Source: JAFAXD01 sp963833605 (GTDB taxonomy: Bacteria; Pseudomonadota; Alphaproteobacteria; Rhizobiales; Xanthobacteraceae). Taken from it: a stretch of 64,000 nucleotides of DNA. How positions within the stretch are numbered: position 1 is the stretch's first letter; each line of letters opens with the position of its first letter. The DNA is taken from NCBI GenBank assembly GCA_963833605.1, contig CAWHYZ010000022.1, positions 62,001 through 126,000 of the forward strand, given 5' to 3'. This document shows positions 1 through 9,133 of the stretch, one piece after another. Made by a program: the position numbers and the translations under genes. The notes beneath the pieces were generated by a model. It made no database searches. It saw only the letters and a list, made by a program, of their open reading frames with translations, and was not told where the DNA came from.

Positions 1-152
1 GACGCCGGCCGGCTTACGGCCGGACCGATCCCGACCGTCCAGCTTCCCCCACCGGGTCCCATTCGGCTTTCACGGCAACTGCGGCCGGACGTTTAGCGCC
101 AAACATGGTCTTGAGGGGGCGCGCGTCTTTGTCCATCTTTGTGGACGCATGC

Positions 153-232
153 GGCCGTCCTTCGAGGCGCCTTGCTTCGCTCGGGGTCCTTGGGGAGCGA
201 GGCCCCTTGGCCGAGCGTCACGAAGGACGGCC
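153..232. repeat. Interspersed palindromic element
   Basis: Perfect 12-bp inverted arms, GGCCGTCCTTCG at 153-164 and CGAAGGACGGCC at 221-232, enclose a GC-rich spacer. Elements with this arm sequence are widespread between genes in Hyphomicrobiales (recalled, not searched). It ends just ahead of the start of the first gene, so it could affect that leader, but nothing here proves a function. Confidence 0.5.
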
Positions 233-268
233 AGAAAGACGGCAGCGAAAGACGCGGGGGAGATCACT

Positions 269-1465
269 GTGAATCGAACAGTATTCAGCTTCTTGCTCGT
301 GTGCGCTGCCCTCGTGGCGCCGGCGGCGGCGCAGAACGCGCCGGGGGTGACGGACACCGAGATCAAGATCGGCCAGACCATGCCCTATACCGGGCCGGCA
401 ACCCGGCTGTCGGCGCCTGGTCTCGCCGAGATCGCCTATATGAAAATGATCAACGATCGGGGCGGCATCAACGGCCGCAAGATCAACCTGATCAGCGTCG
501 ACGACGGTTACGGGCTGTGGCGGACCGGCAATGAGACGCGCAAGCTGGTCGAGGTCGAGCAGGTCGCCCTCATCTTCGGCTCGATCGGGACCGCCCCCCA
601 GCTGTCGGTCGCGAAATACCTCAATGAGCACAAAGTTCCACAGCTCTTCATCGGCAGCGGTGCTTCCCGATGGGGCAACTACAAGGAGACGCCGTATTCC
701 ATGGGAGGCGTGCGCCCGACCTACCGGCTCGGCGCGCGGTTCTACACCCGCTACATCTTGAATCAGAATCCGAACGCCAAGATCTGCATCCTCTATCAGA
801 ACGATGACTTTGGCCGCGACTATGTGGCCGGCGCGCGCGACGTGCTGGGCGACAGATACCAGGCGACCGTCAAGGAGGCGACCTACGAGATTCTCGACAA
901 GTCGATCGATGCCAAGATCGTCGCGCTGAAAGCCAGCGGCTGCGACGCTTTGATCACGGCCACCGTCCTGGACTTCGCCATCCAGGCGATCCGCAAGGTC
1001 CACGATCTCGGCTGGAAGCCGATCTTCTTCATGACCAACATCTCGACCTCGATACCGACCGTGCTCGAGCCGGCGGGTCTCGAGAACGGCGTCGGCCTTC
1101 TCTCATCGGTCTATGGCAAGGATCCCGACGATCCGGCGTTCGAAGATGATTCCGCCGTGAAGGACTGGCGCGCCTGGTTCAACAAGTACATGCCGGGCGC
1201 CGATGCGCGGCGGCCCAACTTCGTCAACGGTTACAACTATGCGGCCGCCATGGTGCAGGTGCTGAAGCAGGCCGGCAACGACCTTTCGCGCGAGAACATC
1301 ATGCGCCAGGCGACCAACCTGCGCGATGTGGAGCTGCCGATGCTGCTGCCGGGCATCAAGGTCAATACCAGTCCCACCGACTATTATCCGGTCCAGCAAC
1401 TGCAGCTGATGCGCTTCGATGGCAAGCGCTGGGTGCGCCTCGGCGAGTTGCTGAAGGGGGAGTGA
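269..1465 (+). CDS. ABC transporter substrate-binding protein (branched-chain amino acid type)
   Basis: Periplasmic binding protein of the LivK / type 1 periplasmic-binding family, expected to deliver an amino-acid-like or small organic ligand to an ABC importer. GTG 269 is the preferred start: a GGGGGAG ribosome-binding site lies just upstream, and the protein then opens with a clean signal peptide (hydrophobic FSFLLVCAALVAP followed by AAAQN). The mature N-terminus has the family pattern GVTDTEIKIGQTMPYTGP, and the length of about 398 residues is normal. The frame stays open upstream to 149, but that stretch lies in a palindromic repeat and lacks a signal sequence. No permease or ATPase is adjacent, so this is an orphan binding protein with unknown ligand. 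Confidence 0.88.
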   Translation: MNRTVFSFLLVCAALVAPAAAQNAPGVTDTEIKIGQTMPYTGPATRLSAPGLAEIAYMKMINDRGGINGRKINLISVDDGYGLWRTGNETRKLVEVEQVALIFGSIGTAPQLSVAKYLNEHKVPQLFIGSGASRWGNYKETPYSMGGVRPTYRLGARFYTRYILNQNPNAKICILYQNDDFGRDYVAGARDVLGDRYQATVKEATYEILDKSIDAKIVALKASGCDALITATVLDFAIQAIRKVHDLGWKPIFFMTNISTSIPTVLEPAGLENGVGLLSSVYGKDPDDPAFEDDSAVKDWRAWFNKYMPGADARRPNFVNGYNYAAAMVQVLKQAGNDLSRENIMRQATNLRDVELPMLLPGIKVNTSPTDYYPVQQLQLMRFDGKRWVRLGELLKGE

Positions 1466-1501
1466 GCAATTCCCTAACGACAGCTGCCACTGACCGGTGC
1501 G

Positions 1502-2161
1502 TCAATAGAGCTCGGGAATCAGCCGCCACGTGCGCGCGCAGTACGCGTCGTATTCGCCGCCGAAATGCGCGCGCAGCAACCGCTCTTCCGCACGTATGCG
1601 GGCGACGAGCGGCGGGATCGTGAGCACCGTGAGCAATACACCGACCCCGGAACGAAAAGCGAGGGCCCATCCCAGCGAGTTCACGAGCAACCCCAAATAG
1701 CTCGGATGCCGGATGACGCCGTACACACCACGCGTGACCAACGTATGCCCGTGCTGGATGGCGACCAGACCGCTGAAGCGGCGGCCGAGCACAAAGACCG
1801 GCCAGATCCGCAGCGCGCCGCCGGCGGCAAACAGAACGACACCGATCCAGCGAACGGTGTCGCCGTCGAATGTCCAAAACTCCCTCCGGTCGGTGTAGGC
1901 GGGTAGATAAGCGCTCAGCAACCCGATCAGCCCGAAGGCCGCAAGGACCCAGCGGTTGGCCCGATCCTCTCGCTCGCCCGGGCTCAGATTTCCACTGCTG
2001 AAAAGCCCGGCGCCCATCAACACAAAGAGCACGATCGTGACGGCAATCAGGGCCGGGTGGGAGAAGAATGCGGCAAACCCGCCGCCGCCGAGGATCGCTA
2101 AGCCAAGGTAGGCAAGGGTCGCCGCCGTGACGATGAACGCCACCCTGAGTTTGGATGCCAT
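1502..2161 (-). CDS. Isoprenylcysteine carboxyl methyltransferase (ICMT)-like membrane protein
   Basis: Integral membrane protein of 219 residues in the ICMT / phospholipid methyltransferase superfamily. Several hydrophobic segments precede the C-terminal signature VYGVIRHPSYLGLL and a late EERLLRAHFGGEYDAY motif, the SAM-binding features of the family. Bacterial members methylate small or lipid substrates that are mostly unknown; no prenylated protein substrate is expected. It is separated by about 100 bases from the next minus-strand gene upstream (the LigB-type dioxygenase), so co-transcription is possible but not shown. The family call is firm; the substrate is not predictable. Confidence 0.8.
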   Translation of the reverse strand: MASKLRVAFIVTAATLAYLGLAILGGGGFAAFFSHPALIAVTIVLFVLMGAGLFSSGNLSPGEREDRANRWVLAAFGLIGLLSAYLPAYTDRREFWTFDGDTVRWIGVVLFAAGGALRIWPVFVLGRRFSGLVAIQHGHTLVTRGVYGVIRHPSYLGLLVNSLGWALAFRSGVGVLLTVLTIPPLVARIRAEERLLRAHFGGEYDAYCARTWRLIPELY

Positions 2162-2259
2162 GACCGCGCTCCCAGGTGAAGTAGGCGGTCAGATTTGATT
2201 GCTCGAACGGCAATACAATGGCGCGTCGCGACCCACGAAATCTCAGCGTGCGAAGGCTA

Positions 2260-3291
2260 CTATGCTCCTCCCTGCCAGACCCCAAACGCCATGGCGTTTC
2301 CGGTCCCCGCGACGGAGCGGTAGCAGGGAACGTAATCGACCAGTTCAAATTTGAGTCCGGCTTCGTCCAGGGCACCGGCCGCCGCAATCCAGTTCTTGAT
2401 CTCCAACGTCCCGGATTGATAGTGCGTCTCGGGCTCGGCCAGGATCGTCGCAAAGTCCCGATGCGTGATCGCGGTCAGCAACCGCCGGTCCAACGCTTCG
2501 TCGATGACGAAGTGGCTGAAGCCGCCGGACGCGGCAATTCCTACTCGTGCGGGCACTGGCCAGGACCGGATCGCCCGCCCGACCGAGCGGCCGAACTCGA
2601 TCACGCGCCTGACCGGGGGTTGGTTCGGTGGAAAAAATGTGTTGATCAGAATGGGCAGGGTGGCGAGCTTCGGCATTTGGGCCAAGTCGCCCATGAGACG
2701 GTGGTAGTAAAATCCGAATGCGTGTCCGATGCCGCTCTCGGCCTTGTCTCGTTGCAGAAAACGGTCGGAAACCGCAACGTCGAACCCGTCAGCGATCGCT
2801 GATCGCACGACCTGCGTCGCCAGTTCGGGAGCGCCCGGCAGCGCCATCTCCTTCTCGGGCACGCGCGCCCAATTGGCGACCCTCACGCCCTCGCTCATCG
2901 CGGCGAGACGCTCCTGCGACGTTGGCTTGAACGGCACGTTCTTTCCGGTGAAGACCAGGAAACCTGGCATATTGTCGCTCAGCAGAACCTCGTGCTGGTC
3001 GTCACCGAAAACCACGAGAACGTCCAGGTCGGCGGCCTTGATCTTGTCGCTCAGGAGCGCCAGGTGCTGCTGGTTGAGCGCATCGCGCTTGCGTCGAACA
3101 TCGATGCGGATCTGATCAGCGAGGTGCTCGCTTTTTCGCAATTCCGCGAGCTGCTGGAACGTATACACGCTGCCGCGATAGGGGTGCGCAGGGTTGTTGC
3201 GATCATCGTTTGCGCGCAGGTCCCAGTCCTCGGGTTTGGTGGCCAGCAAGGGGCTGTGTGAACAACCGACGCCGAACACGATCTCCGCCAT
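2260..3291 (-). CDS. LigB-type (class III) extradiol ring-cleavage dioxygenase
   Basis: About 343 residues, related to the catalytic LigB subunit of protocatechuate 4,5-dioxygenase: non-haem Fe(II) enzymes that cleave catechol-type rings beside the hydroxyls with O2. Candidate iron ligands are His12 in GVGCSHSPLL and His100 in FGDDQHE; GGFSHF sits near the C-terminal half. The start at 3291 is chosen because GGAG lies just upstream and the protein then begins MAEIVFGVGCSHS, as family members do; the frame is open further upstream to 3336. It follows the HpaB-type monooxygenase by 28 bases on the same strand, so a hydroxylate-then-cleave pair is likely. The ring substrate is unknown. Confidence 0.82.
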   Translation of the reverse strand: MAEIVFGVGCSHSPLLATKPEDWDLRANDDRNNPAHPYRGSVYTFQQLAELRKSEHLADQIRIDVRRKRDALNQQHLALLSDKIKAADLDVLVVFGDDQHEVLLSDNMPGFLVFTGKNVPFKPTSQERLAAMSEGVRVANWARVPEKEMALPGAPELATQVVRSAIADGFDVAVSDRFLQRDKAESGIGHAFGFYYHRLMGDLAQMPKLATLPILINTFFPPNQPPVRRVIEFGRSVGRAIRSWPVPARVGIAASGGFSHFVIDEALDRRLLTAITHRDFATILAEPETHYQSGTLEIKNWIAAAGALDEAGLKFELVDYVPCYRSVAGTGNAMAFGVWQGGA

Positions 3292-3319
3292 GGTTCTCTC
3301 CGTTTCGTCTTTCATACCG

Positions 3320-4852
3320 TTAAGGGGTCTCGCCATGCGGCAACGGCCGCGCCAGCAGATCCTTGATCTGGGCCATCATGTGTTGCTGATCGTAGCTGCG
3401 CATCAGATTGATGCGATTCCGGTTGGGGTCGCCGCCATGCCAGTATTCGTAGATGTCCTGCCGCATGCCGAAGGAGGACGCCGCCAGATCGTGCGCGAGC
3501 CGGAACAGACGTGACTTGTACTCGACGCCGACATCCTTGCCGCGCATATAGCGGTCGAGATATTTGCGGATCTCCGGATTGGCGAGGTCCTTCTCGCTCG
3601 GCTGCATGATGATCCCGGACCCGCAGACCTCGCGCATCAGCTCCACCATGCGGCTGGAGATCTGCGCGAACCAGATGTGCAGACCACGGCCGGGCCCGAG
3701 ACTCCATTGCCCCGAAGGCGTGGGGCCCGCCGCGTGCTCGACACCGTCCATGGCGTGGCGCCACACCTCGCAATAGGTGACCATTTCTCCGAGCTTAGCC
3801 GCCACTTCGCGGTATTCGATGACGCCGATGGCCTCGGCGATCAGGGTAGTCACCGCGGTCATCAGTCGCATGCGAAAATGCGCGCGGCAGAGATTGGCCC
3901 AGCCGAGGAAATTGAAGTTGACGCTGCCTCCCCCGGCCCCCAGCATTTTCACCATCGGGGTGGGATCGTAGAGCATGAACAGGCGGTCCCACGGCACCAG
4001 CACGCGATCGAAGAACAGCATGCAATCCTGCTCATCCAGCATCTGCAACGGATGGCCCCAGCTTCCGAACCAGCGCGAGACCGGCTCGCGCGCCAGAATC
4101 TTGAGGCCAAGAGAATTCGTGGGGATCGCAAACGCGAGCACGCAGTTCGGGTCGTTGCGGTGCGCGAACGTGGCGGACAGCGAGACATAGCACTCGTTGC
4201 TGTGCGTGGCGGCGGTCGAGAGCTGCTTTCCGCCGGTGACAATCACGCCGTCAGCGGTTTCCTCGACGACGTGCAACGCAACCTGGGTGTCTTCGCGCAC
4301 ATCGCGCCGCTGGTTCTGCGGCTGCTCACTGCGGTCGACCTGCGGGTCGCCCAGCGCATGGGTGAGAAACAGGTCGTTCTGCAGGCAATATTTGTAGTAG
4401 TTCTCCAGGTTCTCGCCGAAATCGCATTTGGGATGCTTGACTGCGCTGAACTCGTCCTTCAGGTGGAGCGCCGAAATGATGTAAGGCGCCAGAATGTCGG
4501 GGCTGCGGCCGAGTTGCCCCCAGGTCAGCTCGTTCCAGAGCTCGCTGTTGCGGCGTTTGCGCCGAAGGTCGGCAGCCGAGCGCGGCAGCATCCAGGAGAC
4601 GCTCGTCCGCATGCCGGATTCCGCTTCCACGAACGTCATCTCGTCGCGATACTTCGGGCTGTTCTGCAGGTCGTAGACGCGCGCCAGCTCGTTGATCATG
4701 AGCCTGAATGCCGGGTGGACGGTGACGTCGGGAACGCGCTCACCGTCGATCCAGACGTCGCGGCCGTCCTGCAGGCTGTTGATGTAGCGCCGGCCAGTCA
4801 TCGCCCCCAATCCCATGCGGGGCGCGACCCTGAGTGCCGCGGTCATGCTCAC
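3320..4852 (-). CDS. 4-hydroxyphenylacetate 3-hydroxylase (HpaB) family monooxygenase
   Basis: A 510-residue FADH2-dependent oxygenase of the HpaB family, which ortho-hydroxylates phenols using reduced flavin supplied by a separate reductase (HpaC). Family features include the N-terminal GRRYINSLQDGRDVWIDGE region, the central substrate/flavin segment around TGGKQLSTAATHSNE, and the acyl-CoA-dehydrogenase-like helical C-terminal half with VCGSGIIMQPSEKDL. Length matches the family. No hpaC is present in the window. It is the first gene of the pair with the LigB-type dioxygenase and is divergent from hemN; the 140-base gap between them carries an FNR/FixK-type box. The natural substrate could be a phenol other than 4-hydroxyphenylacetate. 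Confidence 0.87.
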   Translation of the reverse strand: MSMTAALRVAPRMGLGAMTGRRYINSLQDGRDVWIDGERVPDVTVHPAFRLMINELARVYDLQNSPKYRDEMTFVEAESGMRTSVSWMLPRSAADLRRKRRNSELWNELTWGQLGRSPDILAPYIISALHLKDEFSAVKHPKCDFGENLENYYKYCLQNDLFLTHALGDPQVDRSEQPQNQRRDVREDTQVALHVVEETADGVIVTGGKQLSTAATHSNECYVSLSATFAHRNDPNCVLAFAIPTNSLGLKILAREPVSRWFGSWGHPLQMLDEQDCMLFFDRVLVPWDRLFMLYDPTPMVKMLGAGGGSVNFNFLGWANLCRAHFRMRLMTAVTTLIAEAIGVIEYREVAAKLGEMVTYCEVWRHAMDGVEHAAGPTPSGQWSLGPGRGLHIWFAQISSRMVELMREVCGSGIIMQPSEKDLANPEIRKYLDRYMRGKDVGVEYKSRLFRLAHDLAASSFGMRQDIYEYWHGGDPNRNRINLMRSYDQQHMMAQIKDLLARPLPHGETP

Positions 4853-4917
4853 GTTGTTCCCTCCCTGCGAATGCGCCGACTTGCGAACAAACCGACAGGG
4901 AGATGGCTCGGAGAACT

Positions 4918-4931
4918 TTGACGTAGATCAA
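4918..4931. promoter_or_regulatory. FNR/FixK-type operator (TTGAC-N4-ATCAA)
   Basis: TTGACGTAGATCAA matches the FNR/FixK consensus TTGAT-N4-ATCAA at 9 of 10 defined positions. It lies 61 bases before the hemN ATG and 65 bases before the divergent HpaB-type start. Oxygen-responsive control of hemN genes by FixK/FnrN proteins is established in rhizobia, which supports a real site; binding here is inferred. Confidence 0.7.
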
Positions 4932-4992
4932 TGTCACGGCTGCCCTGATCGAAACGAATGCCTGTAGTTCCCGCACACTGGAAGCTTCACGC

Positions 4993-6318
4993 ATGTCGGG
5001 GCGTCTCCTCTTCGCCGAACAGAAAGTGCCGCGCTACACCTCCTATCCGACCGCACCGCACTTTCACGCGGGTGTCGGCGCCGACCGCTATGCCGACTGG
5101 TTGGCGCAGCTCCCGGCGGGCGTGCCGCTGTCGCTCTATCTCCACGTTCCGTTTTGCACGAGCCTCTGCCTCTATTGCGGGTGCCACACGAACATTGCAC
5201 GCCGCAAGGATCCGCTCCGTCGCTACGCTGAGCTGCTTCATCGTGAAATTGACCTGGTCCAGGCGCAGACCGCCGCTCGCGGCGTGATCCACGTCCATTG
5301 TGGTGGAGGAACTCCGTCGATCCTCGGCGAGCAGTCCCTCGCCGATATTGTCGATCACTTGCACGAGCGCTTCGAGCTTGGCTCGGTGCGCGAACATGCG
5401 ATCGAACTCGACCCGCGACATGTCACGGACAAGCTCGCCTCAACGCTCGCGCGTATCGGCATCACCAGGGCCAGTCTCGGCATTCAGGAGTTTGCTCCTC
5501 TCGTACAGGCGGCGATCGGGCGCACGCAGCCGTTCGCGACGGTCAGACGGGCAGTCGGTCACCTGCGCACTGCCGGCATTCAGAATCTCAATTTCGATCT
5601 GATGTATGGCCTGCCGCGCCAGACGACGGCCGATATACGCGACACCATCGACCTCGCGGTCTCGCTTGACCCGCAGCGCGTTGCGTTGTTCGGTTATGCT
5701 CACGTTCCCTGGTTCCGCCCACGACAACGCCTGATCAGTGAGGCGGATCTGCCTGGCGTGACGGAGCGCTTCCGGCAAATGGAAGCTGCGCGGGAGGCGT
5801 TGGACGCGCGCGGTTATGAGCCGATCGGCTTCGATCATTTTGCCCTTCCGGGTGATGAATTGACGATCGCCGCGCGGGCCGGACGCCTGCACCGGAATTT
5901 CCAGGGCTATACGACCGATGACGCGCCGGTTCTCATCGGCCTTGGCGCTTCCTCGATCGGGCGACTGCCGCAAGGGTTCGTCCAGAATGCGGCCGATGTC
6001 TCGGATTATGCCCGGCGTATCGAGGCGAACCAGCTGGCCACCGCTCGCGGCATCGCACTGTCGGATGACGACTGCAGGCGCGGCAGCATAATCGAAGCCT
6101 TGATGTGTGACCTGCGGGCGCAGTTGCCAACCGAACGATCGGCTGACCACGCTCGCGCGCTGGACGCACTCGCGGTTTTGGAGGCGCAAGGCCTCGTTCG
6201 CGTGACACCTGGTCATGTCACGGTGACGCAAGCCGGTCGTCCATTCGTGCGTTTGGTGGCGGCGGCGTTCGACGCGTATTTGCCCGACAGCGCGGCACGT
6301 CACTCGGCCGCAGTGTAG
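4993..6318 (+). CDS. hemN: Oxygen-independent coproporphyrinogen III oxidase
   Basis: Radical-SAM enzyme of haem biosynthesis that converts coproporphyrinogen III to protoporphyrinogen IX without O2, in the cytoplasm. The 4Fe-4S motif CTSLCLYCGC (Cys55, Cys59, Cys62, with Cys64 following) is intact, preceded by the conserved YTSYPTAPHF and followed by HCGGGTPS and NFDLMYGLP. The length of 441 residues is typical of HemN. An FNR/FixK box 61 bases upstream suggests induction at low oxygen. hpaD follows 49 bases downstream in the same direction, an odd partner because it needs O2. HemN-like paralogues with other roles exist, but the N-terminal YTSYPTA signature favours true HemN. Confidence 0.92.
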   Translation: MSGRLLFAEQKVPRYTSYPTAPHFHAGVGADRYADWLAQLPAGVPLSLYLHVPFCTSLCLYCGCHTNIARRKDPLRRYAELLHREIDLVQAQTAARGVIHVHCGGGTPSILGEQSLADIVDHLHERFELGSVREHAIELDPRHVTDKLASTLARIGITRASLGIQEFAPLVQAAIGRTQPFATVRRAVGHLRTAGIQNLNFDLMYGLPRQTTADIRDTIDLAVSLDPQRVALFGYAHVPWFRPRQRLISEADLPGVTERFRQMEAAREALDARGYEPIGFDHFALPGDELTIAARAGRLHRNFQGYTTDDAPVLIGLGASSIGRLPQGFVQNAADVSDYARRIEANQLATARGIALSDDDCRRGSIIEALMCDLRAQLPTERSADHARALDALAVLEAQGLVRVTPGHVTVTQAGRPFVRLVAAAFDAYLPDSAARHSAAV

Positions 6319-6367
6319 GGATCCACAGCTCTCTCTCCTGGCGGACAACGATCAATAAGGTGACGCT

Positions 6368-7219
6368 ATGGGCCGACTCGTGCTGGCGAGCAAGATCACG
6401 CATGTGCCTTCGCTGATGCTGTCGGAGCAGCCAGGCCCACTGCACGGCCGGCGCGCCGGCGCCATCGCGTCGCTCAAGGAGATCGGCCGCCGCGCCCGCG
6501 AACGCGGTGCCGACACCTTCCTGGTGTTCGATACCCATTGGCTGTCAAACTTTGGGTTTCATCTCAATGCCAATGGGCGGCACGCAGGCGTCTACACCAG
6601 CCACGAGGCGCCCCAACTCATTCAAAACCTGGCCTACGATCTTCCCGGCAATCCGGAATTGGCGGAGCTCATCGCCGAGGAAGCGAAGAAGCTCCGGGTG
6701 GACGTGCGCGCACACCAGGTTGCGACTTTGCCTCTGGAGTACGGCACCATCGTTCCGATGCATTACATGAACGCCGATGCCACGCAGAAAGTCGTGTCGG
6801 CGGCGGCGCCGCTGTTTGCGTCCGTTGATGAGAACCGCCGGTTTGGCGAGGCCGCCGTTCGCGCCATCGCGCGCTCGAGCAGCAACGTCGCGGTGCTCGC
6901 CAGCGGCTCGATGTCGCACAAGCTCGTCAATAATGAGCTCGTCGGCGACGCGCAGTGGGACGTGGTGTCCAGCGAGTTCAACCGCCAGATGGACCTGCGC
7001 GTGCTGGAATTGTGGGAACGGCGGCAATATGATGTGTTCGTCCGACTGCTGCCGGAATACTGCACCAAATGCAACGGCGAGGCGCTGATGGCCGACACCG
7101 TCATGCTGTTTGGGGCTTTGGGCTGGGATAAATTTCGCGGGCGGGCGGAGCAACTGTGTGACTATTTCACGTCAAGCGGGAGCGGGCAGGTGACCGTGGA
7201 ATTTCACGTTGATGACTGA
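6368..7219 (+). CDS. hpaD: 3,4-dihydroxyphenylacetate (homoprotocatechuate) 2,3-dioxygenase
   Basis: Class III extradiol dioxygenase of 283 residues that opens the ring of homoprotocatechuate in the hpa/hpc pathway. It is recognisably collinear with enterobacterial HpaD as I recall that sequence: KITHVPS (His12), FDTHWL (His57), YTSHEAP, LEYGTIVPMHYMN, VAVLASGSMSHK, LPEYCTKCNGE and the end SSGSGQV. The start is supported by AATAAGGTGACGCT upstream. It lies behind hemN on the same strand while the HpaB-type hydroxylase is divergent. No hpaE, F, G, H or I genes are in the window, so the pathway must be completed elsewhere or the enzyme works on another catechol. Confidence 0.9.
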   Translation: MGRLVLASKITHVPSLMLSEQPGPLHGRRAGAIASLKEIGRRARERGADTFLVFDTHWLSNFGFHLNANGRHAGVYTSHEAPQLIQNLAYDLPGNPELAELIAEEAKKLRVDVRAHQVATLPLEYGTIVPMHYMNADATQKVVSAAAPLFASVDENRRFGEAAVRAIARSSSNVAVLASGSMSHKLVNNELVGDAQWDVVSSEFNRQMDLRVLELWERRQYDVFVRLLPEYCTKCNGEALMADTVMLFGALGWDKFRGRAEQLCDYFTSSGSGQVTVEFHVDD

Positions 7220-7432
7220 ATGCTGTCGCGCGATCGCATAGCACTTCCAGAGGCCAACCCCAGCCCAGATTGATGCAGAACCGGCGACGGGTTTGACGAG
7301 CGCGCAGTTGCGCTTTCAAGCGAGAATTTGATGCTCTTTGCGCTGTGACGCGCAATCGGCCGCTTTGGGTCTCATTAGGGCCAAGATTGGCGCGAACTAC
7401 GGAACCTCTGGTGAAACAAGGGGGAAGAAGGT

Positions 7433-8981
7433 TTGCGTGTGCGCAAGATCGTTGCGGTGGCGATGGTCGTGGCCGCGGTGCTGGGCGGCGGCCTGCTGGT
7501 TGTCAAGGGGCGCTGGCCGGTTTCAAAGCAACCCTCGTTGCCAGACCTGGTGCCTGTGCCTGATCTGCAAGCGGTTACGCGCTCGTCAACAATCATTGCG
7601 CCGATAGTGGTAGCTCGTTCGGCGATCCGCAACGCGCTTGAAGCGCAGGCGCCGCGTCAGCTCACCGGACAGCAGGTCAACCCGTTGCCCCAATTCCTGA
7701 CCGCCGCGGAGGTCAATTGGTCCGTCGACCGCGGCCCGCTCTCGGTCACTGCCCAGGAAGATGAATTGACGATCTCGACCGAGCTCAACGGCAGCGGTGC
7801 ATATCGCCGGCGCGATATCGGAGATCACCGACGATCTCATCGGCACGCTGGGCGGGTTGCTTAATCCAGGTCTGGGTCAAGCGTTACGGCAATTGACCGG
7901 GCAAGTCATCGACCAGACCGTCGAGTTCCGAGGCAACGTCAGAGTGATATCACGCCCTTCGATCACGGCTGACTGGCGGCTGCAACCAAATTTGACGGAC
8001 ACAGTGTCGATATCGGAGGCGTCCTTGTTGATCGCTGGCGTCCCGCTTGAACTCGGAGCGCAGGTGCAGCCGATGCTCGCTCGTTCGCTGGCGGAACAGA
8101 CCACGGAATTCCAATCCTGGCTGGGTAACGACACATTCATCGAGCAAGCCGCGCGTCGCGCCTGGACGAAGATCTGCCGCGCAATCCCGCTCAGTGCAAT
8201 CGCGCCGGGCCTTCCCACGCTCTGGCTGGAGGTACGCCCGACGCGTGCGTTCGCGGCGCAGCCGCGCATCCATCCCAATGACGTGGTCCTGATGTTGGGA
8301 ATTGAGGTAGAAACACGCATCATTCCCGAGCAGACAACGCCCGATTGTCCGTTTCCGGCGCGATTGGACGTTGTTCCGCAAACCGAACAGGGGCGCATCA
8401 GTATTGCTACCCCGATCGATATCCCGTTCACCGATATCGACAGGCTCTTGGGGGCACGACTTAATGGCAAGACTTTCCCGGAGGCAGGCGGCCCATTCGC
8501 AATCACCGTGCAGCAGGTCGCCCTGGCCGCATCGGGCGATCGAGTGCTGGTGTCGCTCCATGTCAGGGCGCGGGAAAACGAAAGCTGGTTCGGCTTGGGC
8601 GCGGAGGCGGATATCAATTTGTGGGGCCGGCCGGTGCTCGACAGCAAGCATCAGGTTCTTCGTTTCGACGACATTGAACTTGACGTGCGATCCAACGCCG
8701 CGTTCGGGTTGCTCGGCAAGGCCGCACACGCTGGACTACCGTTGCTGCAAGATTTTCTAAGGAGAGAAGCGGTCGTTGATCTCAAGCCATTTGTCGCCGA
8801 TGCCAGATCGCATCTGGCGGGTGCCGTGCACGATTTCAGTCGACAGGAGCCCGGTGTCCGCGTTGATGCGGCGATCGATGATCTGCGCCTGGTGGGCATT
8901 GCGTTCGATTCAAGAATGCTGCGCGTTACGGCCCAAGCCAGCGGAAGCGTGCAGGTCAAGGTGATGTCCCTTGCGTTTTAG
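7433..8981 (+). CDS. DUF4403 family protein, frameshifted in this sequence
   Basis: Two overlapping open frames (7433-7864 and one continuing to 8981) together form one roughly 515-residue DUF4403 protein. The N-terminal part starts with a hydrophobic segment (KIVAVAMVVAAVLGGGLLVV) suggesting export or membrane anchoring, then SSTIIAPIVVARSAIRNALE. The frame is lost after TELNGS near 7796, and coherent sequence (IAGAISEITDDLIG) resumes one frame over; removing one base restores a single gene. The start is TTG 7433 or, with better spacing from GGGGAAGAAGG, GTG 7439. Members are uncharacterised proteins of the cell envelope. Whether the indel is a sequencing error or real inactivation cannot be decided here. 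Confidence 0.72.
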
Positions 8982-9031
8982 CTGTTATAGTTCAACGCAA
9001 AAGCTTCGCAGCGAGTAAGAGCCACGCGTGG

Positions 9032-9074
9032 CTAGAGCGCGATGACTTATTGTTAACTCGTCATCGCGCTCTAG
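9032..9074. repeat. Perfect 15-bp-stem palindrome after the DUF4403 gene
   Basis: CTAGAGCGCGATGAC at 9032-9046 and its exact complement at 9060-9074 flank a 13-base AT-rich loop; TCTTTTG follows. It lies between convergent genes and could act as a transcription terminator, or be a member of an interspersed palindrome family. The hairpin is directly visible; function is inferred. Confidence 0.6.
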
Positions 9075-9084
9075 TCTTTTGTTG

Positions 9085-9133
9085 GAGCATGATCCTTTCC
9101 GAAAACCGGTGCCCACTTTTCGGGATCATGCTC
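9085..9133. repeat. Rhizobiales-type interspersed palindrome (GAGCATGATCC family)
   Basis: GAGCATGATC at 9085-9094 pairs with GATCATGCTC at 9124-9133, with inner CCGAAAA/TTTTCGG pairing around a short loop. From memory, elements with these ends occur in many copies in Bradyrhizobium and Rhodopseudomonas relatives. Its last base is the final base of the alpha/beta hydrolase stop codon on the minus strand. Confidence 0.65.

Noticed and set aside
3677..4921. Long open frame (about 414 codons) antisense to the HpaB-type gene
   Set aside because: His/Arg/Gln-biased shadow frame produced by high GC opposite a well-conserved enzyme; no family features.
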